From assembly GCF_001750285.1 (NCBI RefSeq), contig NZ_MAMP01000024.1, forward strand, positions 457,641 through 521,640: DNA of 64,000 nt, written 5' to 3'. Origin of the DNA: Domibacillus iocasae (GTDB lineage Bacteria; Bacillota; Bacilli; Bacillales; Domibacillaceae). A program made the translations under genes and the position numbers. The notes under the pieces were generated by a model that saw nothing but the letters and a program-made list of their open reading frames with translations, had not been told where the DNA came from and ran no database searches. Of the stretch, positions 8,302-18,282 are shown piece after piece. Numbering within the stretch: the stretch's first letter is position 1; every line of letters starts with the position of its first letter.

Positions 8302-9333
8302 TTATTTTGATGTATACTCATGAATAAATGCTGTCAAACGCTTGAGCGTATCCGGATTCACTTCCGGGAATACACCATGTCCAAGGTTGAAAATATGACC
8401 GGGCGACGCCAATCCCTGATCCAAAATGGCTTTTGCACGCTCCTCAATTACATTCCAGGGAGCCAGTAAAATGGACGGGTCAAGATTCCCCTGTAATGTC
8501 TTCGTCAAGCCCATTTTCCGCGCTTCTGAAATCTGCATGCGCCAATCCAAACCAACAACGTCAAGCGGCAGGTCGTGCCACTCTTGCGCCAAATGGCTCG
8601 CGCCGACACCAAACATAATAAGCGGCACATTTTCGGAACGCAGCTCACTAAAAATGTGTTCCATGACGGGTTTAATAAATGTCCGGTAATCGGACACATT
8701 TAACGCACCCACCCATGAATCAAAAATTTGTACGGCTTTAGCGCCCGCTTTTACTTGAGAGCGCACGTATGTAATCGTCATATCCGCCAATTTATCCATT
8801 AACGCAAACCACGCTTTTGGCTCCGCGTACATAAAAGCTTTCGTTTTATTGTAATTTTTTGATGGACCGCCTTCGATCATGTAGCTGGCTAGCGTAAATG
8901 GTGCGCCCGCAAATCCAATCAGCGGCACATTGAGCTGTTCTTCTGTTAAGAGACGAATCGTTTCAAGTACATATGGCACGTCGCTTTCCGGATCAATTTC
9001 ACCGAGCTTCTCCACATCCTGCATCGAACGGATTGGATTATCAATAACCGGACCGATGCCGGATTTAATGTCCACGTCCACACCGATGGAAGGAAGGGGT
9101 GTCATAATGTCTTTATATAAAATCGCCGCATCGACGTCGTACTGCTCCACCGGCAGACGCGTCACATAAGCGCAAATTTCCGGCTGATGGGTAATTTCAA
9201 ACAAAGAATATTTCTCTTTCAGCTTCCGGTATTCCGGCTGCGAGCGTCCTGCCTGACGCATGTACCAGACCGGCGTATAATCTGTTTGTTCGCCCCGCGC
9301 CGCTTTTAAAAATGTATCGTTCAATTGCCTCAT
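8302..9333 (-). CDS. hemE: Uroporphyrinogen decarboxylase
   Basis: A 343-residue enzyme that removes four carboxyl groups from uroporphyrinogen III to give coproporphyrinogen III. The N-terminal signature [10 protein letters not shown] (residues 21-30) and the [16 protein letters not shown] segment, which form the substrate cleft, are intact. The start is preceded by AAAGGTGG with a rather long spacer. It is the first gene of hemEH and is divergent from hmoB. Confidence 0.96.
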   Translation of the reverse strand: MRQLNDTFLKAARGEQTDYTPVWYMRQAGRSQPEYRKLKEKYSLFEITHQPEICAYVTRLPVEQYDVDAAILYKDIMTPLPSIGVDVDIKSGIGPVIDNPIRSMQDVEKLGEIDPESDVPYVLETIRLLTEEQLNVPLIGFAGAPFTLASYMIEGGPSKNYNKTKAFMYAEPKAWFALMDKLADMTITYVRSQVKAGAKAVQIFDSWVGALNVSDYRTFIKPVMEHIFSELRSENVPLIMFGVGASHLAQEWHDLPLDVVGLDWRMQISEARKMGLTKTLQGNLDPSILLAPWNVIEERAKAILDQGLASPGHIFNLGHGVFPEVNPDTLKRLTAFIHEYTSK

Positions 9334-9504
9334 ATGAATTGAGTGCCACCTTTCAATTAGGACAGATTAGAATCACTATTGATTATTATAGCCTACCCTC
9401 TCATACTTTTCACTAAAAGGATGTGTTGTTCGCAAATTTGCCAAACGAATGTGTTGAAATTGGAAAGAAGGGTAGAAAAAAAGATATACTATTACTAGAG
9501 GTGA

Positions 9505-10017
<513 letters not shown>

Positions 10018-10020
<3 letters not shown>

Positions 10021-10056
10021 AAGCCACGGGATGGTCATCCATCCCGTGGCTTTATT
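10018..10056 (+). terminator. Terminator after hmoB
   Basis: The stem AAGCCACGGGATG / CATCCCGTGGCTT is followed by TTATTT. The remaining stretch to 10240 (about 180 bases, AT-rich) holds only a weak minus-strand hydrophobic reading frame without a convincing start, and I call no gene in it. Confidence 0.8.
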
Positions 10057-10240
10057 TAGTAGATTTATGATTTGACTGCACGATCTGCCTGTTCAGCAAA
10101 AAAGCAATGAAGAAAAATACACCTTAAAACAGTAAATAAAATAAAACACATCAAATTTCCAGCCAGCAGCTTCTGCACCTCTATTTCTTTACCAATGCAG
10201 CATGATCATTTACCTGCATCTATACTCAAGAATACACAGC

Positions 10241-11449
10241 TTAAAAGTGGTACATTTTTTTTAGTCTTGACGGTGCGTACACCCAAATAAAAAAAAGAGT
10301 AAACGCAACAGAAGCGGATAAGACAAGTGCGCCTTCTATGATTCCGGCTGTTAATGCTGAGGCGCCAAACACAATGGATTCGATTAGCAGCACACGCATA
10401 AGAAGATGCTGTACTGCTTTTTGTTTCCCTTCCTCACCTTCCGGATAAAGCTGCGGCCAAATAATGTGCCCATGCCGCATCGAAATCGGCAGCAGTTGAA
10501 AACCGGTTAAATACAAAAACAGCAGCGCAGCAATCAGCTGAACTGGCATCAATCCACTAAAAGCGATAATAAGCGCCCCGATCACTGTCAGCCGAATGTA
10601 CAATCCAATATACTCATTCATGCGCACAAACGTCCGGTGAAGCAAATAAGTGTATGTTCCTTTACCCGGACCTGGCAGCAGCCCGTCAAGCCACTCACGG
10701 CGCTTTGCCGTTCCGCGTAAGTGCGGAACATCGGTGAACATGTTTGCCAGCCGGTAAAAAGCAGCCATTCTCTTTTCTTCCAGCTCGGCCAGCAGTTCCC
10801 ATTTTAATGGTCTGTTTCCAATGCGTCCCATGTAATAAATCCAAAAAACCATGAACAGGACAGCAATTCCGGCTAATGCATACTCTAATGAAAAAACGGC
10901 AAACAAAAAAGCGCTGTTTAAAAGCAGCCGCACTGCCATATCACCGATTCTCACATCATTCGACGGCACATTCAGCGCTTCAAGCCGGCAAAATAGATTC
11001 CATATCTTTGCCGCCAGAACAGCGCCTAAAAACATAAAAAAACTGCCAAATCCGGTCTCTTCCGCCTTCGCATACATCGGCATTGCAAAAGCCAAAAGAG
11101 CAATTAAAAGATAGCTTTGTGCTGCGAAGCTCGTCCAGACTGCTTTTTGCATGTAAGGCTTCATTTCACTTTCAAGCGGCAGCAAATAAACGGTATCCGG
11201 CTGTTTTATGTATGTGTAAACAGGACTCCACATAATAACAACCCCTAAAGCAGCCGCCATGATCATCGGCGCCGGGAAGGTCCCATCAATTGTTTCCACC
11301 CAGCCGCTGTAATAATACAAAAGCGCGCCAAGCGCAAATACGAGCACAAACAGCAGATGGTCATTCAGCATATAGCGTGTATATTTACGAATTTCCGCAT
11401 AATAAGCCGTAGCACGTTCTTTAAACAGAGTATTTGCTGAAAACTTCAT
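10241..11449 (-). CDS. ecsB: ABC transporter membrane subunit EcsB
   Basis: A 402-residue polytopic membrane protein with about six or more hydrophobic segments, matching EcsB in size and position. It starts with ATG overlapping the ecsA stop by 4 bases, so the pair is translationally coupled. In B. subtilis EcsAB is required for normal secretion, competence and intramembrane proteolysis by RasP. The third gene, ecsC, is not adjacent here but about 27 kb away in the window. Confidence 0.9.
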   Translation of the reverse strand: MKFSANTLFKERATAYYAEIRKYTRYMLNDHLLFVLVFALGALLYYYSGWVETIDGTFPAPMIMAAALGVVIMWSPVYTYIKQPDTVYLLPLESEMKPYMQKAVWTSFAAQSYLLIALLAFAMPMYAKAEETGFGSFFMFLGAVLAAKIWNLFCRLEALNVPSNDVRIGDMAVRLLLNSAFLFAVFSLEYALAGIAVLFMVFWIYYMGRIGNRPLKWELLAELEEKRMAAFYRLANMFTDVPHLRGTAKRREWLDGLLPGPGKGTYTYLLHRTFVRMNEYIGLYIRLTVIGALIIAFSGLMPVQLIAALLFLYLTGFQLLPISMRHGHIIWPQLYPEGEEGKQKAVQHLLMRVLLIESIVFGASALTAGIIEGALVLSASVAFTLFFIWVYAPSRLKKMYHF

Positions 11450-12183
11450 AGCACCGCTTCCTTCGTCAGTTCCACATAAATATCATCGAGCGCGGCATCC
11501 GGCATATGAAAATCACGACGCAGTTCACCCATTGTCCCTTTTGCTCGTACACGTCCTTCGTGCAGAATAATAAACCTGTCACAATATTTTTCAGCTGTTG
11601 CTAAAATATGAGTCGACATTAAAATACCGGCGCCGCTTTTTTTCATCTTATTCATTAAATCAAGCAGGGACCGAATGCCAAGTGGATCCAGGCCGACAAA
11701 CGGTTCATCAATAATGTATAAAGGCGGCTCTGTTAAAAAAGCGCCCATAATCATCACTTTTTGTTTCATTCCTTTTGAAAAATGAGCTGGGAACCATTTC
11801 ATTTTTGCGTCAAGACGGAATTCCTTTAAAAGCGGACCGATGCGCTGCTCATATTCTGCTTCCGACAAGCCATATGCCATCGCCGTTAAACGCATATGCT
11901 CTTCAAGCGTGAGCTCATCATAAAGCACAGGTGTTTCCGGTACAAACGAAAACTGGCGCCGATAATCGGATGGGCTTTGTTTGAGCGTCATTCCATTGAT
12001 CGTGACGCTTCCTTTTGATGGCTCCATTAAACCTATAATGTGCTTGATCGCCGTACTTTTGCCGGCACCATTTAAGCCAATGAGGCCGACAAGTTCGCTT
12101 TTGCCGACCTCAAATGAGACGTCGTGCAAAACCGGCTTACGTGTATATCCACCGGTAACATTTTCCACAGATAATAATGACAT
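11446..12183 (-). CDS. ecsA: ABC transporter ATP-binding protein EcsA
   Basis: A 245-residue ATPase with Walker A GLNGAGKST (36-44), signature FSKGMKQKV, Walker B LYIIDEPFVGLD and the switch histidine in STHI. It is directly followed by ecsB and divergent from hit, the conserved ecs/hit arrangement of Bacillaceae. The energy-coupling subunit pairs with EcsB; the transported substrate is not known with certainty. Confidence 0.93.
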   Translation of the reverse strand: MSLLSVENVTGGYTRKPVLHDVSFEVGKSELVGLIGLNGAGKSTAIKHIIGLMEPSKGSVTINGMTLKQSPSDYRRQFSFVPETPVLYDELTLEEHMRLTAMAYGLSEAEYEQRIGPLLKEFRLDAKMKWFPAHFSKGMKQKVMIMGAFLTEPPLYIIDEPFVGLDPLGIRSLLDLMNKMKKSGAGILMSTHILATAEKYCDRFIILHEGRVRAKGTMGELRRDFHMPDAALDDIYVELTKEAVL

Positions 12184-12310
12184 TCGAAAACGTCCTTTCT
12201 TCTAAATCGTTACACGTATCATATCAAAATTATGCCTGCTGCACATAGTTCCCTGCACCCTGAATATATGCTACACTTTTCATACCAATAAATAAAAGGA
12301 GTGCTGGATA

Positions 12311-12721
12311 ATGGATAGCTGTATTTTTTGTAAAATTGTAAATGGAGACATTCCGTCCGCAAAAGTATATGAAGATGACAATGTATACGCCTTTTTAGAC
12401 ATTAGCCAAGTAACAAAAGGCCACACACTTGTTATTCCAAAAGTACATAATGAAAATATTTTCAAACTGGATGCAGGGGTCGCTGGTCCATTGTTTGAAT
12501 CAGTGAAAAAAGTGGCTGGTGCAATTCAATCCGCTTTTTCACCAAAAGGATTGAATTTATTAAATAACAACGGAGAAACAGCCGGGCAGACCGTTTTCCA
12601 TTACCATATCCATTTAATTCCACGCTACGGATCAGACGACGGCTTCCATCCGGTTTTTAAAGAAAACAACGGCGGCCATGATCTTGCTGGCATCGCCGCT
12701 GAGATCCAGTCTCATCTGTAA
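12311..12721 (+). CDS. hit: HIT-family nucleotide hydrolase/transferase
   Basis: A 136-residue histidine-triad protein with CIFCKIVNGDIPSAKVYEDD at the N-terminus and the catalytic HYHIHLIPR motif (HxHxH). Members act on nucleoside phosphoramidates or adenylated nucleotides. It is divergent from ecsA, with AAAGGAG before the ATG. The 3' end overlaps a small minus-strand gene by 10 bases. Confidence 0.93.
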   Translation: MDSCIFCKIVNGDIPSAKVYEDDNVYAFLDISQVTKGHTLVIPKVHNENIFKLDAGVAGPLFESVKKVAGAIQSAFSPKGLNLLNNNGETAGQTVFHYHIHLIPRYGSDDGFHPVFKENNGGHDLAGIAAEIQSHL

Positions 12722-12888
12722 GAAAGCAGTAAAGCTGCTGCGAGCGAAAGTATACTTATGAAACCAAACTGGCCGGCTTTTTTTTTCAATAAGCGATTCT
12801 CACTTTTTCGGGCTTCTTTCATATGGTACAGCATGCTCGTAAATAATATAAAACTGCTTGATAATAAAGCAAAAATAAACCCTTGCAT
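12712..12888 (-). CDS. Small two-helix membrane protein (58 residues)
   Basis: The frame starts at ATG 12888 after AAGGGATTGATGGT. It encodes a 58-residue protein with two hydrophobic segments (about 3-20 and 42-56) separated by a basic, charged stretch (KEARKSENRLLKKK). This is a hairpin topology with a cytoplasmic basic loop expected. The stop codon lies inside the 3' end of hit (convergent, 10-base overlap). I do not recognise the family. Support is the ribosome binding site, codon use and protein-like topology. Confidence 0.6.
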   Translation of the reverse strand: MQGFIFALLSSSFILFTSMLYHMKEARKSENRLLKKKAGQFGFISILSLAAALLLSYR

Positions 12889-12983
12889 ACCATCAATCCC
12901 TTCTCATACGTTTGTTTGATAGTCTTTTCGGGAACGATATCATATATATGTATGCAAACAACAATGAATAATGAGGTGAAAAA

Positions 12984-13355
12984 ATGAATAAAAAAGCATT
13001 TTTTACAGGTGTTGCAGCTGGTCTTGCAGCCGGTGCTTCCGCTGCGCTATTAAACGCGCCAGCAAGTGGCCGGGCCACACGGGCAAATTTGAAAGACAAG
13101 CAAGTATCCGCTAAACTGACCGCGATGGAAATTAAAGATAACGCGGGTCAAGTAAAAGAATCCGTAAAGCGTCTTGTTGAAACAGCAAAACAAGAAGTCC
13201 CGGATAAAGTCAATAGTATTAAAGTAAATGCTGCGCTTTGGAAAGAAAGTATTGAACCGAATGTTCAAACCCTTCAAAAAGAAATCACTCATATTCAAAA
13301 AACGGTGGAAGATTTACAGGAAAGCCTGCCGCAGCCGCCTGCATCGGGCAAATAA
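12984..13355 (+). CDS. yhaH: YtxH-domain protein YhaH-like
   Basis: A 123-residue protein beginning with a short glycine/alanine-rich hydrophobic helix (KAFFTGVAAGLAAGASAALLNAPASG), the hallmark of the YtxH/YhaH family, followed by a helical, charged region with coiled-coil character. In B. subtilis YhaH is encoded next to scoC and belongs to the general stress group. Here it is also just upstream of scoC and is followed by a strong terminator. Confidence 0.8.
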   Translation: MNKKAFFTGVAAGLAAGASAALLNAPASGRATRANLKDKQVSAKLTAMEIKDNAGQVKESVKRLVETAKQEVPDKVNSIKVNAALWKESIEPNVQTLQKEITHIQKTVEDLQESLPQPPASGK

Positions 13356-13400
13356 AAAATACACAGAAGATTTTTTTCTTCTGTGTATTTTTTATTTTTC
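13354..13400 (+). terminator. Terminator after yhaH
   Basis: The stem AATACACAGAAG / CTTCTGTGTATT carries a T-rich loop and is followed by TTTTATTTTT. Confidence 0.85.
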
Positions 13401-13486
13401 AGCTTATTCTAAATTTTTGCGAATTTACCCTTTCTATTTTTTTATTTTATTGGCATAATATAAATCAATAAAGTAATAGATTTGAG

Positions 13487-14089
13487 GTGGATGACATTAA
13501 TAAAGCAAGTGATTCAACATCGACTCATCAATATACGATGAAAGAGGCGTTTATGTTCAGCCAGCGAATGGCCCAGCTTTCAAAAGCATTATGGAAAGCG
13601 GTCGAAAAAGACTGGCAGCGGTGGATCAAACCATATGATTTGAATATTAATGAACATCATATTTTATGGATTGCCCATCACTTAAAAGGCGCTTCTATTT
13701 CCGACGTGGCGAATTTTGGGGTTATGCATGTATCAACAGCGTTTAACTTTTCCAAAAAACTAGAAGAACGCGGACTTTTGACATTTTCCAAAAAAGAAGA
13801 TGATAAGCGCAATACGTATATTGAGATTACCCCCGCCGGCGATGATTTAATCTTTGATTTAATGGAACAATATAATCCTGAATCCAATCTAGTGTTTTCC
13901 GGCAGCGAGCCGCTGCGTGAGGTATTTGGAAAATTCCCAGATCTTGCCGAATTAATGACCATTATCAAAAATATCTATGGCGATGATTTCATGGACATCT
14001 TCGAGACTTCTATTCATAATATTGAGCGGGATTTTGATGAAGAAAATGGAGAATTAAAGCGGGCAGAACGTCCTCAAACATCCGGGTAA
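13487..14089 (+). CDS. scoC: MarR-family transition-state regulator ScoC/Hpr
   Basis: A 200-residue regulator very similar to B. subtilis ScoC (Hpr). The segments [20 protein letters not shown] and [19 protein letters not shown] lead into the winged helix with [20 protein letters not shown]. ScoC represses protease and peptide-transport genes and early sporulation. The start is doubtful: the GTG at 13487 lies inside the best ribosome binding site (GAGGTGG, 13484-13490). That site is placed to serve an ATT codon at 13496 instead, and the first in-frame ATG is at about 13538. Homologues begin about ten residues before this ATG region, favouring 13487 or 13496. Confidence 0.92.
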   Translation: MDDINKASDSTSTHQYTMKEAFMFSQRMAQLSKALWKAVEKDWQRWIKPYDLNINEHHILWIAHHLKGASISDVANFGVMHVSTAFNFSKKLEERGLLTFSKKEDDKRNTYIEITPAGDDLIFDLMEQYNPESNLVFSGSEPLREVFGKFPDLAELMTIIKNIYGDDFMDIFETSIHNIERDFDEENGELKRAERPQTSG

Positions 14090-14118
14090 GTGAATTACCG
14101 ACCGGATGTTTTTTTTAT
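14078..14118 (+). terminator. Terminator overlapping scoC end
   Basis: The stem ACATCCGG / CCGGATGT is followed by T7. The left arm is inside the last codons of scoC. Confidence 0.75.
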
Positions 14119-14201
14119 GTCATGAAAATTATGCTTGCTTTTTCCGTGGCGCCGTCGTAAATTATGAAAGCAATCCCTTTAACAACGGAGGTTATTCTTT
14201 T

Positions 14202-14732
14202 ATGAAATGCGTGCGGACATATAACTTCGAAAAAACGTGTGGCTACAACAAGCTGTTTTTCTTGTCTATGCTGACAACAATGCTCGTGTTTCTTCTCGCT
14301 TTTTCATCCATGCAGTCTTATTATTCAAAACCGCTTCATGCCAATGGATTTTTTTGGTTTGCAGCGGGGATTCTGGCGGTTTATCCGCTTCATAAATTGG
14401 TTCATCTTTTTTCGATTCTCACCTACCATCCCAAAATGAAATGGGATCGGAAATATTTTGTTTTGCCGGTTTTGACCGTTATTACACGAAATCCGATGCC
14501 AAAAAAGCGATTTCTTGTCTGTTTGTCACTGCCTTTCTTCATTATAACTCCGCTTATGCTGGGCGGCGCCGTGGCCATGCCGGAATATTTGCATTACTTC
14601 ACAATGGCCGCCGCGTTTCATACCGGTATTTGTTTATTCGACTTTCTTTACATTAAAGCGCTCCTAGCCTGCCCAAAAGATGCCCTGATCGAGGAAGATT
14701 CAGATGGATTTGAAGTATTATTGCCAGAATAA
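14202..14732 (+). CDS. DUF3267-family membrane protein
   Basis: A 176-residue protein starting at ATG 14202 after AACGGAGG; a longer frame exists upstream but has no ribosome binding site. It has four hydrophobic segments and the short motif PLHKLVHLFSI after the second one, resembling the HxxxH pattern of DUF3267 putative metal-dependent membrane proteins. It lies between scoC and prsA, a position occupied by yhaI/yhaJ in B. subtilis, but I cannot assign one of those names. The function is unknown. Confidence 0.75.
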   Translation: MKCVRTYNFEKTCGYNKLFFLSMLTTMLVFLLAFSSMQSYYSKPLHANGFFWFAAGILAVYPLHKLVHLFSILTYHPKMKWDRKYFVLPVLTVITRNPMPKKRFLVCLSLPFFIITPLMLGGAVAMPEYLHYFTMAAAFHTGICLFDFLYIKALLACPKDALIEEDSDGFEVLLPE

Positions 14733-14815
14733 CCTCTCTCCCGGCGGGTTCTGTTTTCAATTTTTTCGACATTTTGATATAGTTAACTGTACAAGGCTAA
14801 CAGAGGGGGCATCAT

Positions 14816-15004
14816 ATGGCAGCATTAATCATTACATTTATTATTTTCTCCGTCTTCATTTTGTATCACATAAATCGGATGACCAATTTATTATGCATTC
14901 AAAAAGAGATTCCCGAAGAGCGGCATGAAAAAATATTTCGAACGGTGAATATTTTAATTGTTATTTTGCTTTCGACTTCTTACATTGAAATACTGTATGT
15001 GTAG
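14816..15004 (+). CDS. Small membrane protein (62 residues)
   Basis: ATG at 14816 is preceded by AGAGGGGGC. The protein has an N-terminal hydrophobic helix (about 3-20) and a C-terminal one (about 44-60) joined by a charged segment (CIQKEIPEERHEKIFR). A terminator follows directly. I do not recognise a family; it sits between the DUF3267 gene and prsA. Confidence 0.65.
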   Translation: MAALIITFIIFSVFILYHINRMTNLLCIQKEIPEERHEKIFRTVNILIVILLSTSYIEILYV

Positions 15005-15040
15005 ACCTGCTCTTTTCAGAAGACAGGTCTTTTCTTTTCC
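15004..15040 (+). terminator. Terminator before prsA
   Basis: The stem GACCTG / CAGGTC is followed by TTTTCTTTT. Confidence 0.65.
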
Positions 15041-15110
15041 CAAGCCGTTAACTATGTTATAGTTGTCTGTGGAACTTGGATTAAATGAACATTAGGGAGT
15101 TGTTTTTCGC

Positions 15111-16073
15111 ATGAAGAAATGGGCATTGCCATTATCGCTTGCAGCAGGTGTACTTGCACTTTCAGGCTGTGGCAACAGTGAAGGAAACGTTATTGCTACA
15201 TCAAAAGCAGGCGACGTAACTGATATGGAACTATACGCGGAAATGAAAGACAAATACGGTCCGCAAATGGAGCAGGCGTTGGAGGAACTTATGCAGAAAA
15301 AAGTTCTCTCTGACAAATATGAAGTAACAGACGAAGAGCTGGATGAAGAAGTAAAAACAGCTAAAGAGCAATTGGGCGACCAATATGAAATGTTCCTGGC
15401 TCAATATGGCCTTGACGAAGATGGTTTTAAAGAATTTTTAAAGCTCGAGCTTCTTCGTGAAAAGGCAGCGCTTGCTGACGTGGAAGTAACAGATGACGAA
15501 GTGAAAGAATATTACGATGCGTGGCAGCCGGAAATTAACGTAAGCCACATTCTCGTTGAAGATGAAGCCAAAGCAAAAGAAGTAAAGCAAAAACTAGCGG
15601 ATGGCGGCGACTTTGCGGCGCTTGCGAAAGAATATTCAACTGATCCTGGCTCAGCTGAAAATGGTGGAAGCCTTGGCTGGATTGACAATGCCGGCCGTGC
15701 ACAATTCGTTCCGGAATTTACAGAAGCACTTGGCACATTAAAAGTAAATGAAGTAAGCGAACCGATCAAATCGGATTACGGCTACCATATTATTAAAATT
15801 ACTGAACAAAAAGAAAAAGGATCATTTGAAGATTTGAAAGACCAAATGACTGAAGAATTAAAGCAGTCTAAAGTGGATGCAACTGCTTCGCAGGAAAAAC
15901 TTGACGAAGAAATGAAAGCAGCAGATGTAAAAGTAGAAGATGAAGATTTTAAAGACGCATTTAAAGCAGACGAAGCGGCTCCAACAGAAGAAACGCTTCC
16001 GACTGAAGAAGGTACAACAGAAGAAGAACCAGCAGCTGAAGATGATGCAGCTGCTACAGAAGAAGCAAAATAA
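15111..16073 (+). CDS. prsA: Foldase lipoprotein PrsA (parvulin-type PPIase)
   Basis: A 320-residue extracytoplasmic folding factor. The lipoprotein signal peptide ends in LSGC (Cys20). A parvulin domain spans about 139-233 (NVSHILVEDEAKAKEV, GGSLGWIDNAGRAQFVPEF, YGYHIIKI), flanked by helical chaperone regions. PrsA helps secreted proteins fold after Sec export and is essential in B. subtilis. The C-terminus after about residue 283 is a low-complexity Glu/Ala/Thr tail, which is disordered and acidic. It is followed by a terminator and is convergent with yhaM. Confidence 0.95.
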   Translation: MKKWALPLSLAAGVLALSGCGNSEGNVIATSKAGDVTDMELYAEMKDKYGPQMEQALEELMQKKVLSDKYEVTDEELDEEVKTAKEQLGDQYEMFLAQYGLDEDGFKEFLKLELLREKAALADVEVTDDEVKEYYDAWQPEINVSHILVEDEAKAKEVKQKLADGGDFAALAKEYSTDPGSAENGGSLGWIDNAGRAQFVPEFTEALGTLKVNEVSEPIKSDYGYHIIKITEQKEKGSFEDLKDQMTEELKQSKVDATASQEKLDEEMKAADVKVEDEDFKDAFKADEAAPTEETLPTEEGTTEEEPAAEDDAAATEEAK

Positions 16074-16075
16074 GC

Positions 16076-16106
16076 AAAAAGCACCCATGACGGGTGCTTT
16101 TTTGTT
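16076..16106. terminator. Terminator between prsA and yhaM
   Basis: The stem AAAGCACCC / GGGTGCTTT with an ATGAC loop is flanked by A and T runs. It can work in both directions and overlaps the yhaM stop. Confidence 0.85.
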
Positions 16107-17070
16107 AATTTGAAAACCGAGGCTTATAAAATGATCGGTTATCCAATGGAAAAATCCGCTCGGAAAATTCGCCTGGCTTTGTACGGTCAAGCGCACGGTC
16201 AAGCATGTTCATTTTTGCATCAAGATTATCAATGTAATGCAGCATTTCCGCTTCTTTAATCATTGGCGGCTTCGGGCTTCCCCATTCCGCTTTCCCATGA
16301 TGAGACAAGACGATATGCTGCAGCACCATCACTTCCTCCCCCTCAATGCCAAGTTCTTTTGCCATTTGGCCAATTTCATTGACCATAATCGAAATATGGC
16401 CGATTAAATTTCCTTCAGCTGTGTATGTTGTAGCAACCGGCCCTGACAGTTCTGTCACTTTACCGAGGTCATGCAAAATGACTCCCGCATACAAAAGGTC
16501 ACGATCAAGCGATGGATAAAGATCGGCAATCGATTTAGCCAGCTGCAGCATGGACACGACATGATATGCAAGACCCGATACGAACTCATGATGATTTTTC
16601 GTCGCTGCCGGGTACTCAAGAAACGGCTGATGATATTTTTTCAAAAGCGCGCGGGTAATGCGCTGAATATGCGGATTTTTCATTTCAAAAATAAACTGGG
16701 TAATCGTCTCTGTCATTTCTTCCTGACTGAGCGGTGCTGTTTCGACAAAATCACCTGCGTCCATTCCGTCCTGCGGCGATGCGGGACGAATTTGCCGTAG
16801 TTTTAACTGCATGCGCCCCCGATAATTTTGAATGTCCCCCGCCACTTTCACGATCGTTTGCGGTGTATACATTTTAACCGTTTCGTCTTTTGCGTCCCAC
16901 AGCTTTGCTTCAATTTCTCCACTGGTATCCTGAAGCATAAGCGTTAAATAAGGATTGCCGTTCACAGCTGTGCTTTTCACCGCTGAACGAATCATTAAAA
17001 AGCAGTCAACGCTTTCCCCTGCTTCATATTGTGTAATTCCTTTTTCCACTGCATCGTCCCCCTTGTCCAC
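16105..17070 (-). CDS. yhaM: 3'-5' exoribonuclease YhaM
   Basis: A 321-residue enzyme with an N-terminal OB-fold nucleic-acid-binding domain (about 15-90; [23 protein letters not shown]) and an HD-type phosphohydrolase domain with the catalytic pair in VILHDLGKV and ISIMVNEIG / [11 protein letters not shown] as further metal ligands. YhaM degrades RNA 3'-5' and can act on DNA. It lies next to prsA, as in B. subtilis. Confidence 0.93.
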   Translation of the reverse strand: MDKGDDAVEKGITQYEAGESVDCFLMIRSAVKSTAVNGNPYLTLMLQDTSGEIEAKLWDAKDETVKMYTPQTIVKVAGDIQNYRGRMQLKLRQIRPASPQDGMDAGDFVETAPLSQEEMTETITQFIFEMKNPHIQRITRALLKKYHQPFLEYPAATKNHHEFVSGLAYHVVSMLQLAKSIADLYPSLDRDLLYAGVILHDLGKVTELSGPVATTYTAEGNLIGHISIMVNEIGQMAKELGIEGEEVMVLQHIVLSHHGKAEWGSPKPPMIKEAEMLHYIDNLDAKMNMLDRALDRTKPGEFSERIFPLDNRSFYKPRFSN

Positions 17071-17186
17071 TAATCAATTTCTTTTTATTATATCATAGAC
17101 CGTATGTTCTTTTTGTTCTCTTTATGCTTTTTTCTTTTGGCTTTATTGTATACAATCATTTTATATTAGATAAAGGGGGCTTCATA

Positions 17187-17372
17187 TTGAAAACATACAA
17201 GCTGACGGTATTTGAAAAAAACGGACAAAAGTTGCTTGACCAGTCTTTCGAAGCATTCTCAGATGAGGAAGCAAAATCACGCGGCTCACAGCTGCTGCAG
17301 GAACATGCCTGTGAAGAAAAAACCTATCGCTGTACATCACCTGAAGGAAAGCTGCTGCTTTTTCACACCTAA
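17187..17372 (+). CDS. yhzD: YhzD-like small protein
   Basis: A 61-residue protein starting at TTG 17187 behind AAAGGGGG. The longer frame from 17124 has no ribosome binding site and a hydrophobic non-conserved extension. The sequence KTYKLTVFEKNGQ, then DEEAKSRGSQLL, then YRCTSPEGKLLLFHT matches what I recall of the YhzD family, and the gene is beside yhaM as expected. It is a compact alpha/beta protein of unknown function. Confidence 0.7.
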   Translation: MKTYKLTVFEKNGQKLLDQSFEAFSDEEAKSRGSQLLQEHACEEKTYRCTSPEGKLLLFHT

Positions 17373-17379
17373 TCATCAA

Positions 17380-17416
17380 GAAAGCGCATTCAAGTGTTGA
17401 ATGCGCCTTTTTTTTA
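17380..17416. terminator. Bidirectional terminator yhzD / yhaR
   Basis: The stem GCGCATTCAA / TTGAATGCGC is followed by T8 on the plus strand. The left flank is A-rich. Confidence 0.8.
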
Positions 17417-18187
17417 TTGATTAAAAACAGGTTTTCTTTTTTCTAAAAATGCCCGGATCCCTTCTTGATGATCTTTAGTTTCCCGCATTTTTAATTGTCC
17501 CTGCTTTTCAAGCTCGAGCGTTTTTAATAATTGCGGCCTGTTCATGTCAGCCATAATCTTTTTCGTTTTAATCATAGCCTGAATCGGCTTTTGATGGAGC
17601 TCTTTCATTAAGTAGGCTACTTCCTGCTGCACAGTTCCAGATGCAACAGACCTGTCCACAAGCCCCATTTCCGCCGCTTCAGCTCCACTCATTATTTTCC
17701 CGTCCCAAATGACTTTTTTTGCTTTTACTGCCCCAAGCCGGCGTTCCAGCATAAAATGGCCGCCTCCATCCGGAATTAAGCCGATACCGATAAAATTCAT
17801 CGCAAGTTTCGAGTCTGTTTCACATAAAACAAAATCCGCTCCCAGTGCAATGCTTAAGCCAAGCCCAGCTGCTGCCCCATGAATAGCCGCTATTGTTAGC
17901 TTTGGCATTGAATAAAAACAAAGAGCAATATCGGCAATCGTATCCATTACAGATGGAAATTGCTCTTCATCCATCGCCGACAGCATTTCTTTTATGTCCC
18001 CGCCCGCTGAAAAAACAGCTCCTTCCCCTGATAAAACGACAATGTCTACATCATCATTCCGGCTCACTTCTTTTAAGCAGCAGCACAGCTCTTTCATCAT
18101 GTCTGTACTAAGCGCATTCATAGCCGCTGTACGATTCAAACGAATATACGCTGTTTCCCCTTCAATAGAACAAAGTACATACTTCAT
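17414..18187 (-). CDS. yhaR: Enoyl-CoA hydratase/isomerase family protein YhaR
   Basis: A 257-residue crotonase-fold protein. The oxyanion-hole segments LSGEGAVFSAGGDIKEM and AIHGAAAGLGLSIALGADFVL are intact, and GIGLIPDGGGHFMLERRLG follows the family pattern. The glutamates used by true hydratases are not clearly both present (the second region reads PDGGGH), so an isomerase or another crotonase activity is possible. It is single-gene, with its own promoter region upstream. Confidence 0.82.
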   Translation of the reverse strand: MKYVLCSIEGETAYIRLNRTAAMNALSTDMMKELCCCLKEVSRNDDVDIVVLSGEGAVFSAGGDIKEMLSAMDEEQFPSVMDTIADIALCFYSMPKLTIAAIHGAAAGLGLSIALGADFVLCETDSKLAMNFIGIGLIPDGGGHFMLERRLGAVKAKKVIWDGKIMSGAEAAEMGLVDRSVASGTVQQEVAYLMKELHQKPIQAMIKTKKIMADMNRPQLLKTLELEKQGQLKMRETKDHQEGIRAFLEKRKPVFNQ

Positions 18188-18249
18188 TTTGTCGCCTCCC
18201 CTTTTTCTCCTTTATCATACAAAAAATGAACGATTATTCATAGTATTTT

Positions 18250-18282
18250 GAATAAAAAGCGTTCCTTTTAAACCGGGAACGC
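18250..18282 (-). terminator. Terminator of yheB
   Basis: On the minus strand GCGTTCC / GGAACGC closes a 9-base loop and is followed by TTTTTATTC. The left arm includes the last yheB codons. Confidence 0.75.

Noticed and set aside
10059..10240. Possible short hydrophobic gene between hmoB and ecsB (minus strand)
   Set aside because: A GTG-initiated frame of about 38 codons exists but lacks a convincing ribosome binding site and conserved features.
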